Shown here: one piece after another, positions 46,615 through 58,920 of the stretch
Layout of the letters: each line of letters opens with the position of its first letter
Numbering within the stretch: position 1 is the stretch's first letter
DNA from: Solen grandis
Lineage: Eukaryota > Mollusca > Bivalvia > Adapedonta > Solenidae
Direction of reading: 5' to 3'
Assembly: GCA_021229015.1 (NCBI GenBank)
Contig: CM037781.1
Span: forward strand, 68,592,345 to 68,656,344
Length of the DNA: 64,000 bases
Notes under the pieces: generated by a model
Seen by the model: the letters and a program-made list of their open reading frames with translations, nothing else
Database searches by the model: none
Told to the model about the DNA's origin: nothing
Translations under genes and position numbers: made by a program

Positions 46615-47061
46615 ATAACAGCCCAATAATCTTCCTCTCTATACATAGTTTCACACCGATTGAAACATCGCCAAGCACGCAGATGAATAACAGAGCCCAA
46701 AATAAATTCTATCCTCTCCTGATAATAGTTCAAGCTAGCCATAAATGTCATTCAACAATGACAGACAATTGATCTTGCTACCTAGTTACTGGTTATTCCA
46801 GCTAATATTTTAAACAGAATTCAAATAAGACCCATACCTCGGTATATGCAACAATGTAAACAACATAATTACAAATCTCGCGTTCTCTCGTTAAGACAGT
46901 GATTTTCTTAACGTGATGTTTTCTAAATGTGTTTTTACACAACAGTCTTTCAATGATTCATTACTGCTATTGCCACCTAACTGAGTGGGATTTTTTGTCA
47001 GGGATGTGAATTAGAAAAACCTTCACTTACTTTAACGGCCAATTTTCTCTATGGTTTCTTA
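46615..47061. other. Unassigned DNA
   Basis: No feature seen before the minisatellite. Confidence 0.4.
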
Positions 47062-48256
47062 GAATGTAGAAATATGTACCCGACATTACGTTCCTCACAC
47101 CCCACCCTCTCCCGTTTACAATGAATGTAGAAATATGTACCCGACATTACGTTCCTCACCACCCTCCTCCCGTTTACAATGAATGTAGAAATATGTACCC
47201 GACATTACGTTCCTCACACACCCCACCCTCTCCCGTTTACAATGAATGTAGAAATATGTACCCGACATTACGTCCTCACACCCCACCCTCTCCCGTTTAC
47301 AATGAATGTAGAAATATGTACCCGACATTACGTCCTCACACCCCACCCTCTCCCGTTTACAATGAATGTAGAAATATGTACCCGACATTACGTCCTCACA
47401 CCCCACCCTCTCCCGTTTACAATGAATGTAGAAATATGTACCCGACATTACGTTCCTCACACCCCACCCTCTCCCGTTTACAATGAATGTAGAAATATGT
47501 ACCCGACATTACGTCCTCACACCCCACCCTCTCCCGTTTACAATGAATGTAGAAATATGTACCCGACATTACGTTCCTCACACCCCACCCTCTCCCGTTT
47601 ACAATGAATGTAGAAATATGTACCCGACATTACGTTCCTCACACCCCACCCTCTCCCGTTTACATGTAAATGAACATGTTCATCAATGAATGTAGAAATA
47701 TGTACCCGACATTACGTTCCTCACACCCCACCCTCTCCCGTTTACAATGAATGTAGAAATATGTACCCGACATTACGTTCCTCACACCCCACCCTCTCCC
47801 GTTTACAATGAATGTAGAAATATGTACCCGACATTACGTCCTCACACCCACCCTTCCCGTTTACAATGAATGTAGAAATATGTACCCGACATTACGTCCT
47901 CACACCCACCCTCTCCCGTTACACTGAATGTAGAAATATGTACCCGACATTACGTTCCTCACACCCCACCCTCTCCCGTTTACAATGAATGTAGAAATAT
48001 GTACCCGACATTACGTTCCTCACACCCCACCCTCTCCCGTTTACAATGAATGTAGAAATATGTACCCGTCATTACGTTCCTCACACCCCACCCTCTCCCG
48101 TTTACAATGAATGTAGAAATATGTACCCGACATTACGTTCCTCACACCCCACCCTCTCCCGTTTACAATGAATGTAGAAATATGTACCCGACATTACGTT
48201 CCTCACACCCCATCCTCTCCCGTTTACAATGAATGAAATATGTACCCGACATTACC
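47062..48256 (+). repeat. 60/61-bp minisatellite, about 20 copies
   Basis: The unit contains 'gtagaaatatgtacccgaca', 'ttacgttcctcacaccccac' and 'cctctcccgtttacaatgaa'. It begins at 47,066, 47,127, 47,185, 47,247 and so on to about 48,234. Units are 61 bp with 'acgttcc' or 60 bp with 'acgtcc', and variants occur in runs (three consecutive 60-mers at about 47,247-47,426). One 22-bp insertion occurs at 47,662-47,690. Both strands stay open for over 100 codons because 60 is a multiple of three, but the 61-mers shift the frame, so no protein is called. Very low divergence implies recent amplification. Confidence 0.95.
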
Positions 48257-48267
48257 TCCCCTCTGAC

Positions 48268-48406
48268 ATTATCATCACAACTATCATCATCATCATCATC
48301 ATCATCATTCCAATTCATACAAACTGAGTATTACAGCAGATTTGCATCATCAACATCATCATCATCAAAATAATCACCACCACCATCATCATCGTCAGCA
48401 GCAGCA
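48268..48406. repeat. (ATC)n microsatellite tracts
   Basis: Runs of ATC or CAT at 48,282-48,308 and 48,345-48,404, interrupted by unique sequence. Confidence 0.9.
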
Positions 48407-50573
48407 AATAAAATTGCAAAGAGTAATTGTTTGTCGTGTATATTTGATGTGACACATAACTGGACATATTAAATCATATTAAACATTCCAGTGTTTCTAA
48501 TATGACAGTGCCCTAAATTATGACATCTTTATATGAACAAAAATCGCCGTGTGCCAGGTGACATGCTGACGTCAACATTATGATCATTAGGTGTTTCACA
48601 CTCACTAACAAAGAATCATTTAGGTGCCATGTGTCAGGGGACGGCGAAATAGTTCTACCCAGCATTTCAGCAGACGACATTTGAGATTTTTAAAAAAGGG
48701 AAGAAAAAAAAAAGACATTTTCTGAAGATGCAGCAGACGGTATTTTCTAAAGAAGGGTTTACAAACAAGCAGACGAAAATTAGCGAAAATTATATAATGA
48801 AACCACGAGAGATTATCTTTACAATTGTCAAAAAAGTGGTATGGTCCAATTTCCCTCACGCGAGGAACATACGGGTCTTTGTGTGGCAGACGACATCTGT
48901 GCGTCGTTACAACGGGGCCCCTACTCCACATCTGTTATGAAAAAGGCGCACAAAATTGAATATCCCCTTAATGAGACCCTTGCATGGAGTGAATCTATAT
49001 TAATTATTTACTTGTACATCGTTTGACAGACGCCATATTTTGTATTAAAAGTACAGAAGCTTTTACTGTTAAAAGGTATAATTATAGTTTTTAGTTCTGA
49101 TCGACAACAAATGCTTGTCATTTAGAATTCGATATCAGATACTGTGTAGTAAGGGTTACCAGAAACAGCTGTTAACTAACATGGTATTTTTTTGTTCTCT
49201 TCTCTCTTTTTAAAAAAAAAAAAAAAAAAAAACCCCTAATTTTCGATAAAAGTAACGAAATTATAAACTACTAAGAAAAATATTTAACCACATAACCATC
49301 TTACACGTGCTTCTTATCTGAGGTACGTGACAGGAAACCCCCGGGCCCCCACCCCGTCCCTTTGTACAAAAATGTTACACTAGCAGAAGAAAGAGCTGTT
49401 ACTATAAATAGAACCGATCTGTTCGATTCGTTCATGTGGAAAATTCGTTTTCACTACACACCGTTCAAAGAAAGAAAAGGAGAATTTAAAATGTTTCTAT
49501 GGTACTTTAAATATTTAAACCACTACCCCGTGAACCATACTTCAGGTGAATTCAAGATGTCTGACATCTTAATGTTATGAAGGCCTTTACATATCAAATA
49601 AAAATACATGATCTAATTTTAGATCTAATTTGCTGATCTGGAAAGAGAAATATCAATGTACATGTATGTGTTATATACCATTTTTTTTCTGACAAAAAAA
49701 TCACGAAAAAAATCTATAACACTTATATTGTAACTGCCTCATGAGCAATGACTTTGCAAGTTTTATAACGAGTTGAAAGTTTAAAACAATACCATTCCTA
49801 CGCATGCGCAGCAAATACTTTGTAGATCGATAAGTATATATGTAGGATTCAATTACTGAACGAGCTGCATTTGTTTTGAAACATTGGCTGACGCTAGATC
49901 AATATGACCGTAGAAGATTCAAAACTAATCCCAGATGAATTTAGATCGAAAGAGAGAGTTAAGGATTGCGCGTATATGACTTTAGACTCTTAAAATTGAA
50001 CAAAATATACCCCCACCCCCAACCCCACAAAAAATCATTCTCATTCTTCAAAATCAACATCATATTTTAAGGAAATGAAAAGAAAGGGACCTGTAACAAT
50101 TGTAAGAGAAAATGAATATCAGTATTAGCAAACAAAATTAGGGAAAACTTAATTAGTCAAAGGTCCTAATTTCGTTAGCGGGTCCCAAATTCGAGAGTAC
50201 GTGTGTTCTGTAAAGAGACGCTTTACGGCTAGTGGCTGACACGATTTGAATTATTGATTAACTTTTATTAAAATGGGAAATACTTAGCAGGAAATTGTCT
50301 AAAACAAAAACGTCGAATTGTTCATCAGACGTGGTGTCACGTGATTACACAGTTTCATCACATTGTTCAAACTAATTATTTTTAAATAAGATTTAGCTGT
50401 GGTATTATTAATAGCAGTAGTAGTGGTAGAAATAGTTTTAGAAGAATTAGTTCGTAGTATTAGCAGTGTTAATTGTGGTAAAAATAGTAGCAGTGGTGGT
50501 GGAAGTAAAAAAAAAAGAAGTAGCAATGTATGAAGTAGAAATAATAGCAGCAGCTAGAGTTGACTTAACTATT
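48407..50573. other. Unassigned DNA
   Basis: Contains TGACGTCA at 48,567, CACGTG at 49,304 and 50,338, an A-run near 49,212-49,232 and GTA-rich tracts at 50,400-50,530. The word 'cagcagacgacatt' and variants recurs at about 48,669, 48,729, 48,768 and 48,887, but no element ends are clear. No gene supported. Confidence 0.4.
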
Positions 50574-50794
50574 TGACAGTATTTCAGTCATATAGCGACG
50601 TCCAGCTAATTCAGGTGGAGGAAGACCCAAAATGCACGGAGGCATCCGGGTAGAACCACCGACCTACCACAAGCCAGCTGGAAGACTTCCTCACATGAAA
50701 ATCCGAATGACCCTGCCGGGACTCGAACCCACGCGGTGAGGGACTGAGTGAGTGTGATAGTCAGCGATTTTACCCTCTCGGCCACGGAGGCCCC
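50574..50794 (-). mobile_element. tRNA-derived SINE, near full length
   Basis: On the minus strand a perfect A-box TGGCCGAGAGG (plus 50,774-50,784) and a perfect B-box GGTTCGAGTCC (plus 50,719-50,729) mark the polymerase III promoter. The body contains 'ggtcggtggttctacccgga', 'gggtcttcctccacctga' and 'atatgactgaaatactgtc', the tail type of a widespread mollusc SINE. Both boxes match consensus exactly, so this copy could still be transcribed. Confidence 0.85.
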
Positions 50795-53608
50795 CCAGTA
50801 GCAGCTAGAGGAACTCGTAGTAGCAGCAGTTTTAGTAGTGTAGCTGCGACAGTGCTCCAGTCTGGCGACCCCGATAGAGCTTGTCACGTGCTGATGGGCC
50901 CTTCAGATTTTCAATGGACGATGTATGTTTAAATACCTACAGACCATTACTTTTATTGCCAGGGTTTATTACGTAGACTCTGCCAGGCAGATCGGTTCCC
51001 GAATCTGACATGTCATATTGATGTCCAGTCCAATTACGTCGAACAATGAGCATGCGCACTGGCAGCAATTAATCGATAATCAATGTCATTTGCCCTATAA
51101 ATCCGAGGTTATCCGAACATGTCAAAGGAGAGATAGTGCGTAATCCTGTTATATTAATGCACTAAACTCGTGCAAGATAAGGGAAAGTAGTGACTCATTA
51201 TGATCCAATAATGATTAATAATGACGTTCAAAGATTAGTTCTAATTACAGGTGAGCACATGACACACAGCACGTGGCCATGCGGTAGTACTACGAAAAGG
51301 GACATCTTACACAATAACAGGATTTTACTTCGTCCTGAAAACTGAGAGAGATGTTTGACTTAAAGTCTAATTAGACCAATGGCTGGTATTGAAACCCTGT
51401 ATTAACAGAGACTATGTATATAATAATAATAATTTCGAATTTATTCCTGCTAGTCTTTCGTTTATAATGAATATGACATTTGATCACTGTAATGAAAACG
51501 AAATCTTGTCCTTGAAAATTTAAAAAAAAAGAAGTTCAGTACCCACTTCAGAAAAACAAAACCATATTTGATCTAGTATTATAGCACTTCAACCCATGTA
51601 CATAAATATGAAGGTTTCTTTGCTTTCTTATTGTTGTCTTTTTTTTTTAAATATAAAACAGTACATCTGAATGGGAGGGCATAATAAGCTATTTAACTGA
51701 TAACCCGTAGACGATTAAACTTTAGTCCTGAAATAAAATTCACGCGAGATTACGAGATAAATCGATTACTGGATTGCTGCAACATGCATTTATCTGACAC
51801 TATAAACATTATCTCAGAGATCACGTTCAGTTATCTCCCCTAATAAAACACAGGGGAGGTAATTATATAAATCAGAAACCACACTAGATAACATCAGGAG
51901 AGGCGTGCCCATCGCTTTAGAGCAAGGAATAGAACAGTGTTATATCGAAGAGTTATCTCCCCGTGTTACAAGATCATCTACTGATGTGAAGCGGTATCAC
52001 CTCGTACAATCAGGCATTCCGCTGTGTAATAAGCCATTGATATACGCTCAGTTGTCTTTTTATTCGAATCTGATATATACGAACTATAAAAAGTGTGAAA
52101 ATAGTGGGATGCAACATGGTGTAATACTTGAGCCTTGAATGTTGCATAAAGAAAGTTGTTAACCAGCTATATTTACTTGAAAAAAAAATGGTTTAAAGTG
52201 GTAGAAATATCTTAAGAAAGATACATAACTATGAAAACAATGTGAATATAACTAGCTGATCTCCCATACTATATACAATATGTTGTGTGTGTGTATTTTT
52301 GACGAGATTCCCGCATTTTTAAGATAACAACTACAAAGGCAATCCCCACATATACATCTCGCCTGCAGAATCCCCTTGAGCACCCTTTTCACCGCGCACT
52401 ACAAACAGTAGCGAATTCAGGGTGGAGTTGGATTTTAAAGATTTAAATCTCCCCCATTGTTTTCCGTTCGAAGCTAAACGGCGCTATCTGATGAAGAAAT
52501 GGTTTGTATTTAGAGCAGTCTGTCAGTGGTCCATTACTCAAAGGAGACTGGCAAATGTTTCTTTTTGTCTGAATCATTGCATCCCCTAATGGGCCCAACA
52601 CATTTTTTAGCACACGTGTTACAATCCCTATTGAACGGTTCAAGTTTTGAAAACACTAGACAAGCCTATTTTATCCCCCGGGACGATTCTAGCCCGCTAA
52701 TAGACTTGAAATATAAAAACAAATACATATATCTAAGTACTATGCAATATTGAATTCCAGAAACATTTCAACCTTCGTTGCATGCTGAATACAGTATTTA
52801 TAGATTCCATTTCTCGAAGGATAAGCGTGTATCGAAAGGCTTTTAATGTTGGTGGATTATTTGACTCAAGGTTGAGATGGGATTCAGAAAACATACAAAG
52901 GATGTTGAGAAAGGGGCTCGCCAAGGGGTTTAATTTTAATTCATTTTTTTTTTCATGGTTTGGAAACTATGTTACAAGTGTAATATCCTCGTTAGCAGGG
53001 TCCCCATTTATCCAGACCCTATAACAACTTAACACGTGTGCGTGTAAGATTTCAGGCCAGTGGTTATTGTCAGTGGGGCTAAGAATACGGTAGTCAAGCC
53101 GATTTGGGCTTATCAGCTGAGAATCTGCCGTGCTAACACGACCCTTGCTACTGGGTCACGGCAGGCGTCACGCCGTGAACTTAACACACGTGTCAGAGCT
53201 GGCTTTATTTACAATGGATGTCTGTTTCTGAGTCTGCACTTTGCCCACCTTCCTGTGTTGATATGTTTACATATGTTTACACGTGCACATGTGTTTCTGA
53301 AACGTCCACCGGGAAAGTCCTTTCATACCATAACCCCTGGGGTGGGGCGGAATAAACATTCCAAAGCATGTCCCACATAATAATTACTTTATGTCATCTA
53401 TTTCCTATGCTATCGGGACCTGCAGCCCGTACAATTTAAGGTAACCCGTCCATTGTTAAATTATAATCATGGTCTTTCAAGTGCCTAAATGATCTTAGTG
53501 CCGATGTAAACATCCATTGATTTAGCTATTTTGAAATGGAACTTTTTTTATATGTACATAACAATGTTGTCTGTAGCAGCTGCATACTTCCCTCTGAATC
53601 ACAGTCGT
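50795..53608. other. Unassigned DNA
   Basis: CACGTG at 50,885, 51,270, 52,613, 53,033, 53,187 and 53,280. Several 65-105 codon frames (for example 51,905-52,138 and 53,060-53,380) have no coding features. No element ends recognised. Confidence 0.4.
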
Positions 53609-53740
53609 TATTTATTTATTTATTTTATTTTATTTTATTTTATTTTATTTTATTTTATTTTATTTTATTTTATTTTATTTTATTTTATTTTATTTTATTT
53701 TATTTTATTTTATTTTATTTTATTTTATTTTATTTTATTA
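53609..53740. repeat. (ATTTT)n microsatellite, about 24 units
   Basis: A few ATTT units are followed by about 24 uninterrupted ATTTT pentamers. The open frames across it are repeats of the residues YFILF and not a gene. Confidence 0.98.
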
Positions 53741-53897
53741 TTAATCATAATATTTGAATTAGGAATGCGTGCCTTTTCAATCATACTATAATTTAGTTGA
53801 TTATCCAACTCTTAGCCATTAAACTATATGTCTCCTGGCACATTTTAAATCAGAACAGAAATTGAAAAATAAAACCAAGAAGGAAATTGCTCGGCCT

Positions 53898-53932
53898 GCT
53901 GTTTGTTTGTTTGTTTGTTGTTGTTGTTGTTT
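53898..53932. repeat. (GTTT)n(GTT)n microsatellite
   Basis: Short GTTT run passing into GTT units. Confidence 0.9.
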
Positions 53933-55845
53933 TCCTACTTTTGAATTATTAGAAAACACGTTCAATGAGTGCATTTTTCCCTTTCAGATTTAAAAGTCAA
54001 ATGTGTCACACTTGGATGCTTACAGAGGTCATTGTGTCCCCGTTTCCTGTCTACCGTAACCCTCTTAAAACCAGTTTATAGGTCATCTCGACCTGCCAAC
54101 CATTGTCATAGCAATAATAAACCTTTAATGATTTCTATAGTCCTTTTAAATTCCTATTTTTCACAATCATATGCCCCCCTGACCTGTGTACATGTTTCTA
54201 ACTTACTTTCATCATATAAAAATATCTTCTTATATTGTAGGATAATTTTACCAAAGTATTAAATTTCTATGACATATTAATTTATAAACTCTCATAAGGT
54301 TTGGATCTTTTTAGATGCTCTATGATATTTGCTTCGGACTCAGATAAAATATTTACATCCCTGGAAGGTATAGATCTACTAGATTTGTTATTTGAGTAAA
54401 CATGCATACATGTATATATCTGATTTTAACTAACTTAATTAGCGAATTAAATAAATAATTTAAACAATATGATATTAAAATATACATAGCATTTCAACCA
54501 AGAGATTTAACGTTAATCTGCATTTTCTGATCTTATACCTCAAGCTTACAATTGTACGAATTTGGATTGATACAAAAAATAAGATAAAGGGACCTAAATA
54601 CATGCATTCTAGATATGTAAGTAGTAAAAGGAGACAGTGTTATGTATACTTGCAGTGAGCTTCACTTATGAAAGAAAACCTTAATTCTAAGGAGTGTGCG
54701 CATCATCATAAAAACACGTGTTTAACATTTGACATGTGAAATGAAGGACACGCTTCGCCTACTTTACGCATTAAACTCCCGCGAAATTTACACATGTAAA
54801 CAACGAGAAAGACCCTTGAAAAAAAAACGCGGGAAACTGTATCAAAAGGTGTGTAGCCCACAGAAGCGTATTAATAAAAGGTGAATGTTTATAAAGCTAC
54901 CAAAAAACCACGTCATTTGATAGCGTTACGGTTGACTTTGTTGTGGTTTTAGATTGACACTGTGTACAGATTTGATAACTATCTACATGTTGAACCCTTT
55001 CTGATAGTCTAAAAACACGAGACGCTAGTATTGTTGTTTGGCTTGTTTCTTTCCCTCCCATCGGAATAAATAAAAAGATAAATAAATAAAAAATAAATAA
55101 AATCAGTGTGTAGCGTTGTGTACAGAGGCGATATACGACAGGTCTATTTTAAGAAAATCATTTAACAAAGAAAATGATGAATTTAGAAGACTGGTATAAG
55201 ATTAACAAAGGCATTCGGGGACACACAGGATGGTTATTTATCAGCAAAGCGAAGTATGGGTCACACAGTGACAATGATACTTATATATTATTCATTGTTT
55301 TAGTGGTGCTGTATATATATTACCAATCCAATAAATGTGTATTGCAAATATCTCTACATAGGCTCCATCTAAAGGCCTTGCTGTGTGTGTTTTTTTATTT
55401 TGTTATTATTGTTTCATTCTTTATTTTTTTCTTTTATGTCGAAACTTCATTAATATAACTGATTCCAATATCAATTTAACGATAGAAATGATATATCATG
55501 GTGATTAACGTATACATGTCTGTAGGTGACGTCATTTCTAGTTTAATATCTGATAAATTTGAAATAATTATGTTATTGATTTTATCTAATATCACGAATT
55601 ATGAAATATTTTAACCACCACCATCATCATCATCATCATCACAAACAATACAGTCACAATAAAATCTAAAGTTAATTTTCATCGTATCTAACATTCTCGT
55701 ACGTCATGGAATCACATAAAATATTTTTTTTACATAAATTCCAAAATCTTAAACAAAATAATTAAGGAATATTAAATAAATAAAATGGGAATCAAAGCTA
55801 GCAAAATTATTAAAAAGGGTGAAAAGTAAAACATAAAAAACATAC
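53933..55845. other. Probable first-intron DNA of the minus-strand gene
   Basis: If the first exon at 55,846-56,133 is real, this is its first intron. It has CACGTG at 54,715, TGACGTCA at 55,527 and (CAT)n at 55,616-55,640. A 94-codon plus-strand frame at 55,174-55,458 has a hydrophobic C-terminus but no other support. Confidence 0.4.
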
Positions 55846-56133
55846 CGTCGCCTGCGACCATTTTGTTGATTCAAGATACTCGAGTGAAAATCACACTTTG
55901 TGAACAAAAACACACTTAGATTACAATACTTTGTACACCGATATTTTCTTTTTATATATAAATTTTGTACAATTATCTTAGTTTTCTTAAATATAAATAT
56001 ATCTTAAAACATCAACGGTTTAAAATTGGATGAATATATACAAAGTTATCTTTTTTCAGTGAAATATCACAACACCGAGTTCACACACGACATCCAGTAT
56101 AAGGCTAAACCAAAAAACACCAAGATCACGAAT
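55846..56133 (-). CDS. Predicted first exon: 5' UTR plus 5 codons (MVAGD), unrecognised gene
   Basis: Transcription would start at the initiator A (56,133), 34 bases from the TATA box. The leader of about 270 nt ends at ATG (55,861-55,859) in the context 'atcaacaaaATGG', a good animal start context. Five codons (M-V-A-G-D) and one base follow to a splice donor G|GTATGT (GT at 55,845-55,844). The leader holds two very short upstream frames, an 8-codon one at 56,093-56,067 and a 2-codon one at 56,012-56,004, which could dampen translation. Promoter, leader, start and donor line up, so I favour a real gene, but five residues cannot identify it. The rest of the gene would lie to the left. Confidence 0.5.
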
Positions 56134-56291
56134 GAAGAATAACGCTGCGCACACTGCCGTATTTATAGCCTCGGTTGTCTATAAGTCCTGCAGCCGTGTG
56201 TGGAATCTGGCTTCTCTGAAACGTTAGCGCTTAATAGCTTCGCATAGTTGAATGGCAAAGTTTACGGTTGGCCGAATCCGATTCAGCCAAT
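56129..56291 (-). promoter_or_regulatory. TATA/Inr/CCAAT promoter region
   Basis: On the minus strand TATAAATA (plus 56,160-56,167) is followed after 34 bases by an initiator TCATTCG with A at 56,133. An inverted CCAAT box (plus CCAAT 56,287-56,291) lies about 155 bases upstream. The local sequence is clearly less AT-rich and contains several CpGs (for example 'ggtagcgctaccccgcgg' near 56,318-56,336), as expected of a promoter. Confidence 0.5.
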
Positions 56292-56344
56292 AACTTTTGC
56301 AATACCTAAACAAAGGCGGTAGCGCTACCCCGCGGTTTTGAAAT

Positions 56345-57293
56345 GGAATCGTCCTGGCTCTAAGTAGCATATGGGGAGGGTAGTGAGATTTTTTTGTCGT
56401 CTGGTGCGAATTCCTGTGTCGATTTTGGTTATTGTTACAAAAATCAGGGCAGTTGGTGTTTGTTGTTTGAAATTATCATGGAGATGAGTGATTGTAATAT
56501 TTTTCACACGTATTTTTGTTCGATAAGTGCCATTTCCTTCCGTCTTGTTGATTGAGAAGCCACGACTATAAATCAATATTTATGAATACTCAATAAGATA
56601 TATCTTTTAATTGAGAGTTTTAACATATTACATATAATTACAAACAATACTAATACTGATAAAATATTTTTTATGCCAAAATATATACGATAGTTTAGTA
56701 AATTTCTTCTGAAAGTCTTTTTCAATAGAAGAATTATTATTTACAATGAAACGGACCATTACCTAAAATCCACTGATTTTCATATTATATTATGTAGTAT
56801 CATATTATATAATATAACATGATACATATGACGTGTCTACAATATATATTTTGAATTATGTCAACAAGTGTTTGATGTATCTGTACGTATGTTTATGTAT
56901 ATATATGCTCATAACTTTACATTGTTTTATTTGCATTAACTGATATAATTTATCTGGTCACGTATTCATAAAATGCTTACATGTATTTTTAATGCATTTT
57001 TCGAGGTTATATTTTCCCCTTAAATAAGGTTCTCTCTTACAGAGATATGAAGAGGACCAGTTGAATTTAAGACATCCTCAATGAATATTTTCACTACTTA
57101 ATTACATGTATGTATATATATGAGTGAATATGTTATACATGTTTGGAGATTATTAACACGTGACGTGTTCTTTGTTATATTAAATGTACACATTTGTAAG
57201 ACGAAAAACTGTAAAAGTTTAAAGCAATTAAAATATCTGAATCTAAATCTTATGTTAAGGTGACCTATAGGCCCGTTGTGTGTATAATATATA
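56345..57293. other. Unassigned AT-rich DNA
   Basis: Upstream of the minus-strand promoter. It holds CACGTGACGTG at 57,157-57,167 and otherwise nothing recognisable. Confidence 0.4.
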
Positions 57294-57460
57294 TTGTTTG
57301 TTTGTTGGGTTTAACGTCCCACCGACAATATTTCAGTCATTTGGAGACGATGTCTACTTGAGACAGATGTAGTACTGCCACACTGCAGTATCACGCCGTA
57401 GACATGTGGCATGATACCACACCCAGTCATATTATCCTGACACCGAGCCAACCAGTCTTG
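57294..57460 (-). mobile_element. SINE, 5'-truncated
   Basis: Minus-strand reading gives 'ggttggctcggtgtcaggat', 'gactgggtgtggtatcatgc' and the tail 'atgactgaaatattgtcggt' followed by 'gggacgttaaacccaaca' and a short AAC-rich end. This tail is typical of a common mollusc SINE. The tRNA-like head is absent. Confidence 0.75.
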
Positions 57461-57765
57461 TAACTACCCTTATATGTATAATATATATTGATTATTATGT
57501 TACTACATATGTATATATTAAACAATTTACTTACTTACTTATTAGTTAAAATTATTGTTGACTTAATGCTTGGTACGTTATACTCAATACACTAATTGTA
57601 TTTTTACAGTATTTATAAGCTCGCGGGATTCTTTCTAGATTTTTTTTCTTCTGAAAAACAAGAGTCTTAAAAAAGATTTAAGAAAACGTTGGGAGTCCTT
57701 CCAGATATCTATATTGACTAGAGTGTGTTTTTCCCCAAACCTTTAATCATGGGTCTCGAACATAC

Positions 57766-57830
57766 TTAAATACGATCTTAGGTTTAAATTGAGAATCATT
57801 CTCAATTCTCTTTTGGGTCATATTTAAGTG
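57766..57830. repeat. Small foldback (about 65 bp)
   Basis: A perfect core AATTGAGAAT-C-ATTCTCAATT (57,786-57,806) is extended outward by imperfect arms ending in CTTAAATA and TATTTAAG. Confidence 0.6.
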
Positions 57831-58431
57831 CATTCTTTCTGTGTGTGCTATAGATTTATTACGAGATGCAATCTGTATGTGCTTTTTGACGACAGCGTCA
57901 CTACAATGCATGATTAAGAAAGAATCTTTAACTAAAGATCATTTAATGGCTTACAAAAATAACTAATTTGCATAATCCGCATATCCTCGTCATTTTTCTA
58001 TAGACATTCCGTATGTCTCCGTTAACTAATCACGTGTGCATAAATTGATGACGTAGCTGACTAAATTGTGATTTGGCGACGGGTTTTTTCAAATTCAATT
58101 TTTCACCGATTACACACTGTCTCCGGAAATACTCTCCAATCCAAAATGTAAACAATAAGAGAATTTTGACATCCATCCAAAATACTAAATTGTGTAATTT
58201 TATCAATATTTTCAATGCGTTTAAATGTTATGTTACAGAGGATATTTGTACATTATGTACCATTTGTGTTAGTCTATAATATGTCAAATCTATTTTATAT
58301 TTCCTTTTTTTCATGAAAATTGAATCATTATGGAATATAATGGACCTCTAACGAAGACGGAGATAGAAAGAGCCCAGTGTCACAATAGGGATTAATATTA
58401 TTAACAAATATCAAAATAACCGTACTAAATA
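57831..58431. other. Unassigned DNA
   Basis: CACGTG at 58,031. No gene or element supported. Confidence 0.4.
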
Positions 58432-58512
58432 CCGTCCATTGGAAGCCAGACAGGCTCATCAGCTAGCATAAAAAAGAAGGCTGATAAGCCGTTCTGGCTT
58501 TCATTGAACGAT
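58432..58512. other. Strong hairpin, pre-miRNA-sized
   Basis: GGAAGCCAGACAGGCTCATC (then AGC) at 58,441-58,463 pairs with GCTGATAAGCCGTTCTGGCT (then TTC) at 58,480-58,502. About 20 of 23 positions match, around a 16-nt loop. Weaker pairing extends both ways to about 31 bp. Size and mismatch pattern fit a microRNA precursor, but a MITE remnant is equally possible. Confidence 0.5.
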
Positions 58513-58733
58513 AAGTAAAATTTTATGTCTAGATATTTTTTTTATATAATGATGTGAAATAAATGATGAATAAGTGATTGATAAAAAGACTGGTAATCAG
58601 TTGAAAGGAAATTATGTAGAGCGGACAAGTACAGATTTTGAAGCATTATTTCTTTATTAGATTAATATGGAATATTAGTCATTTGTCATCTTGAAAAAAA
58701 GTAGCAGACAATGATAAATATGGACGTAAAATT

Positions 58734-58920
58734 CAGTTGAAACTGTATCATCGACCACCTGTATTAAGTGGTCAACCTGCATTTAGCGGTCAGTTTTAGT
58801 GTAACTAAACCAGCGGTTTGTTTTATGTTTAACCTTCTTTTAACGACCGTATCTGTTAAGCGACACTTTCTTTTGTTTCCTTGACTGCCCGCTGAAGACA
58901 GATTTCACTGTATAATGTAT
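58734..58920 (+). mobile_element. Pogo-like MITE, TTAAGCGACC family, copy 1
   Basis: It starts CAGTTGAAACTGTATCATCG and contains 'ccacctgtattaagtggtca', 'aacctgcatttagcggtcag' and the inverted partner 'ctgttaagcgaca'. It ends 'gatttcactg' followed by TA. The end and start are partial inverse copies. About 187 bp, non-coding. Confidence 0.75.

Noticed and set aside
47121..47607. Long plus- and minus-strand open frames with 20-residue repeats
   Set aside because: They are the minisatellite read in frame. Units of 61 bp shift the frame and both strands are open alike, so there is no coding signal.
48620..48931. 103-codon minus-strand frame
   Set aside because: Its N-terminal third looks peptide-like, but the rest is F/L/K-rich from AT-rich DNA; no motif recognised.
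53531..53791. YFILF-repeat frames
   Set aside because: Translation of the ATTTT microsatellite.
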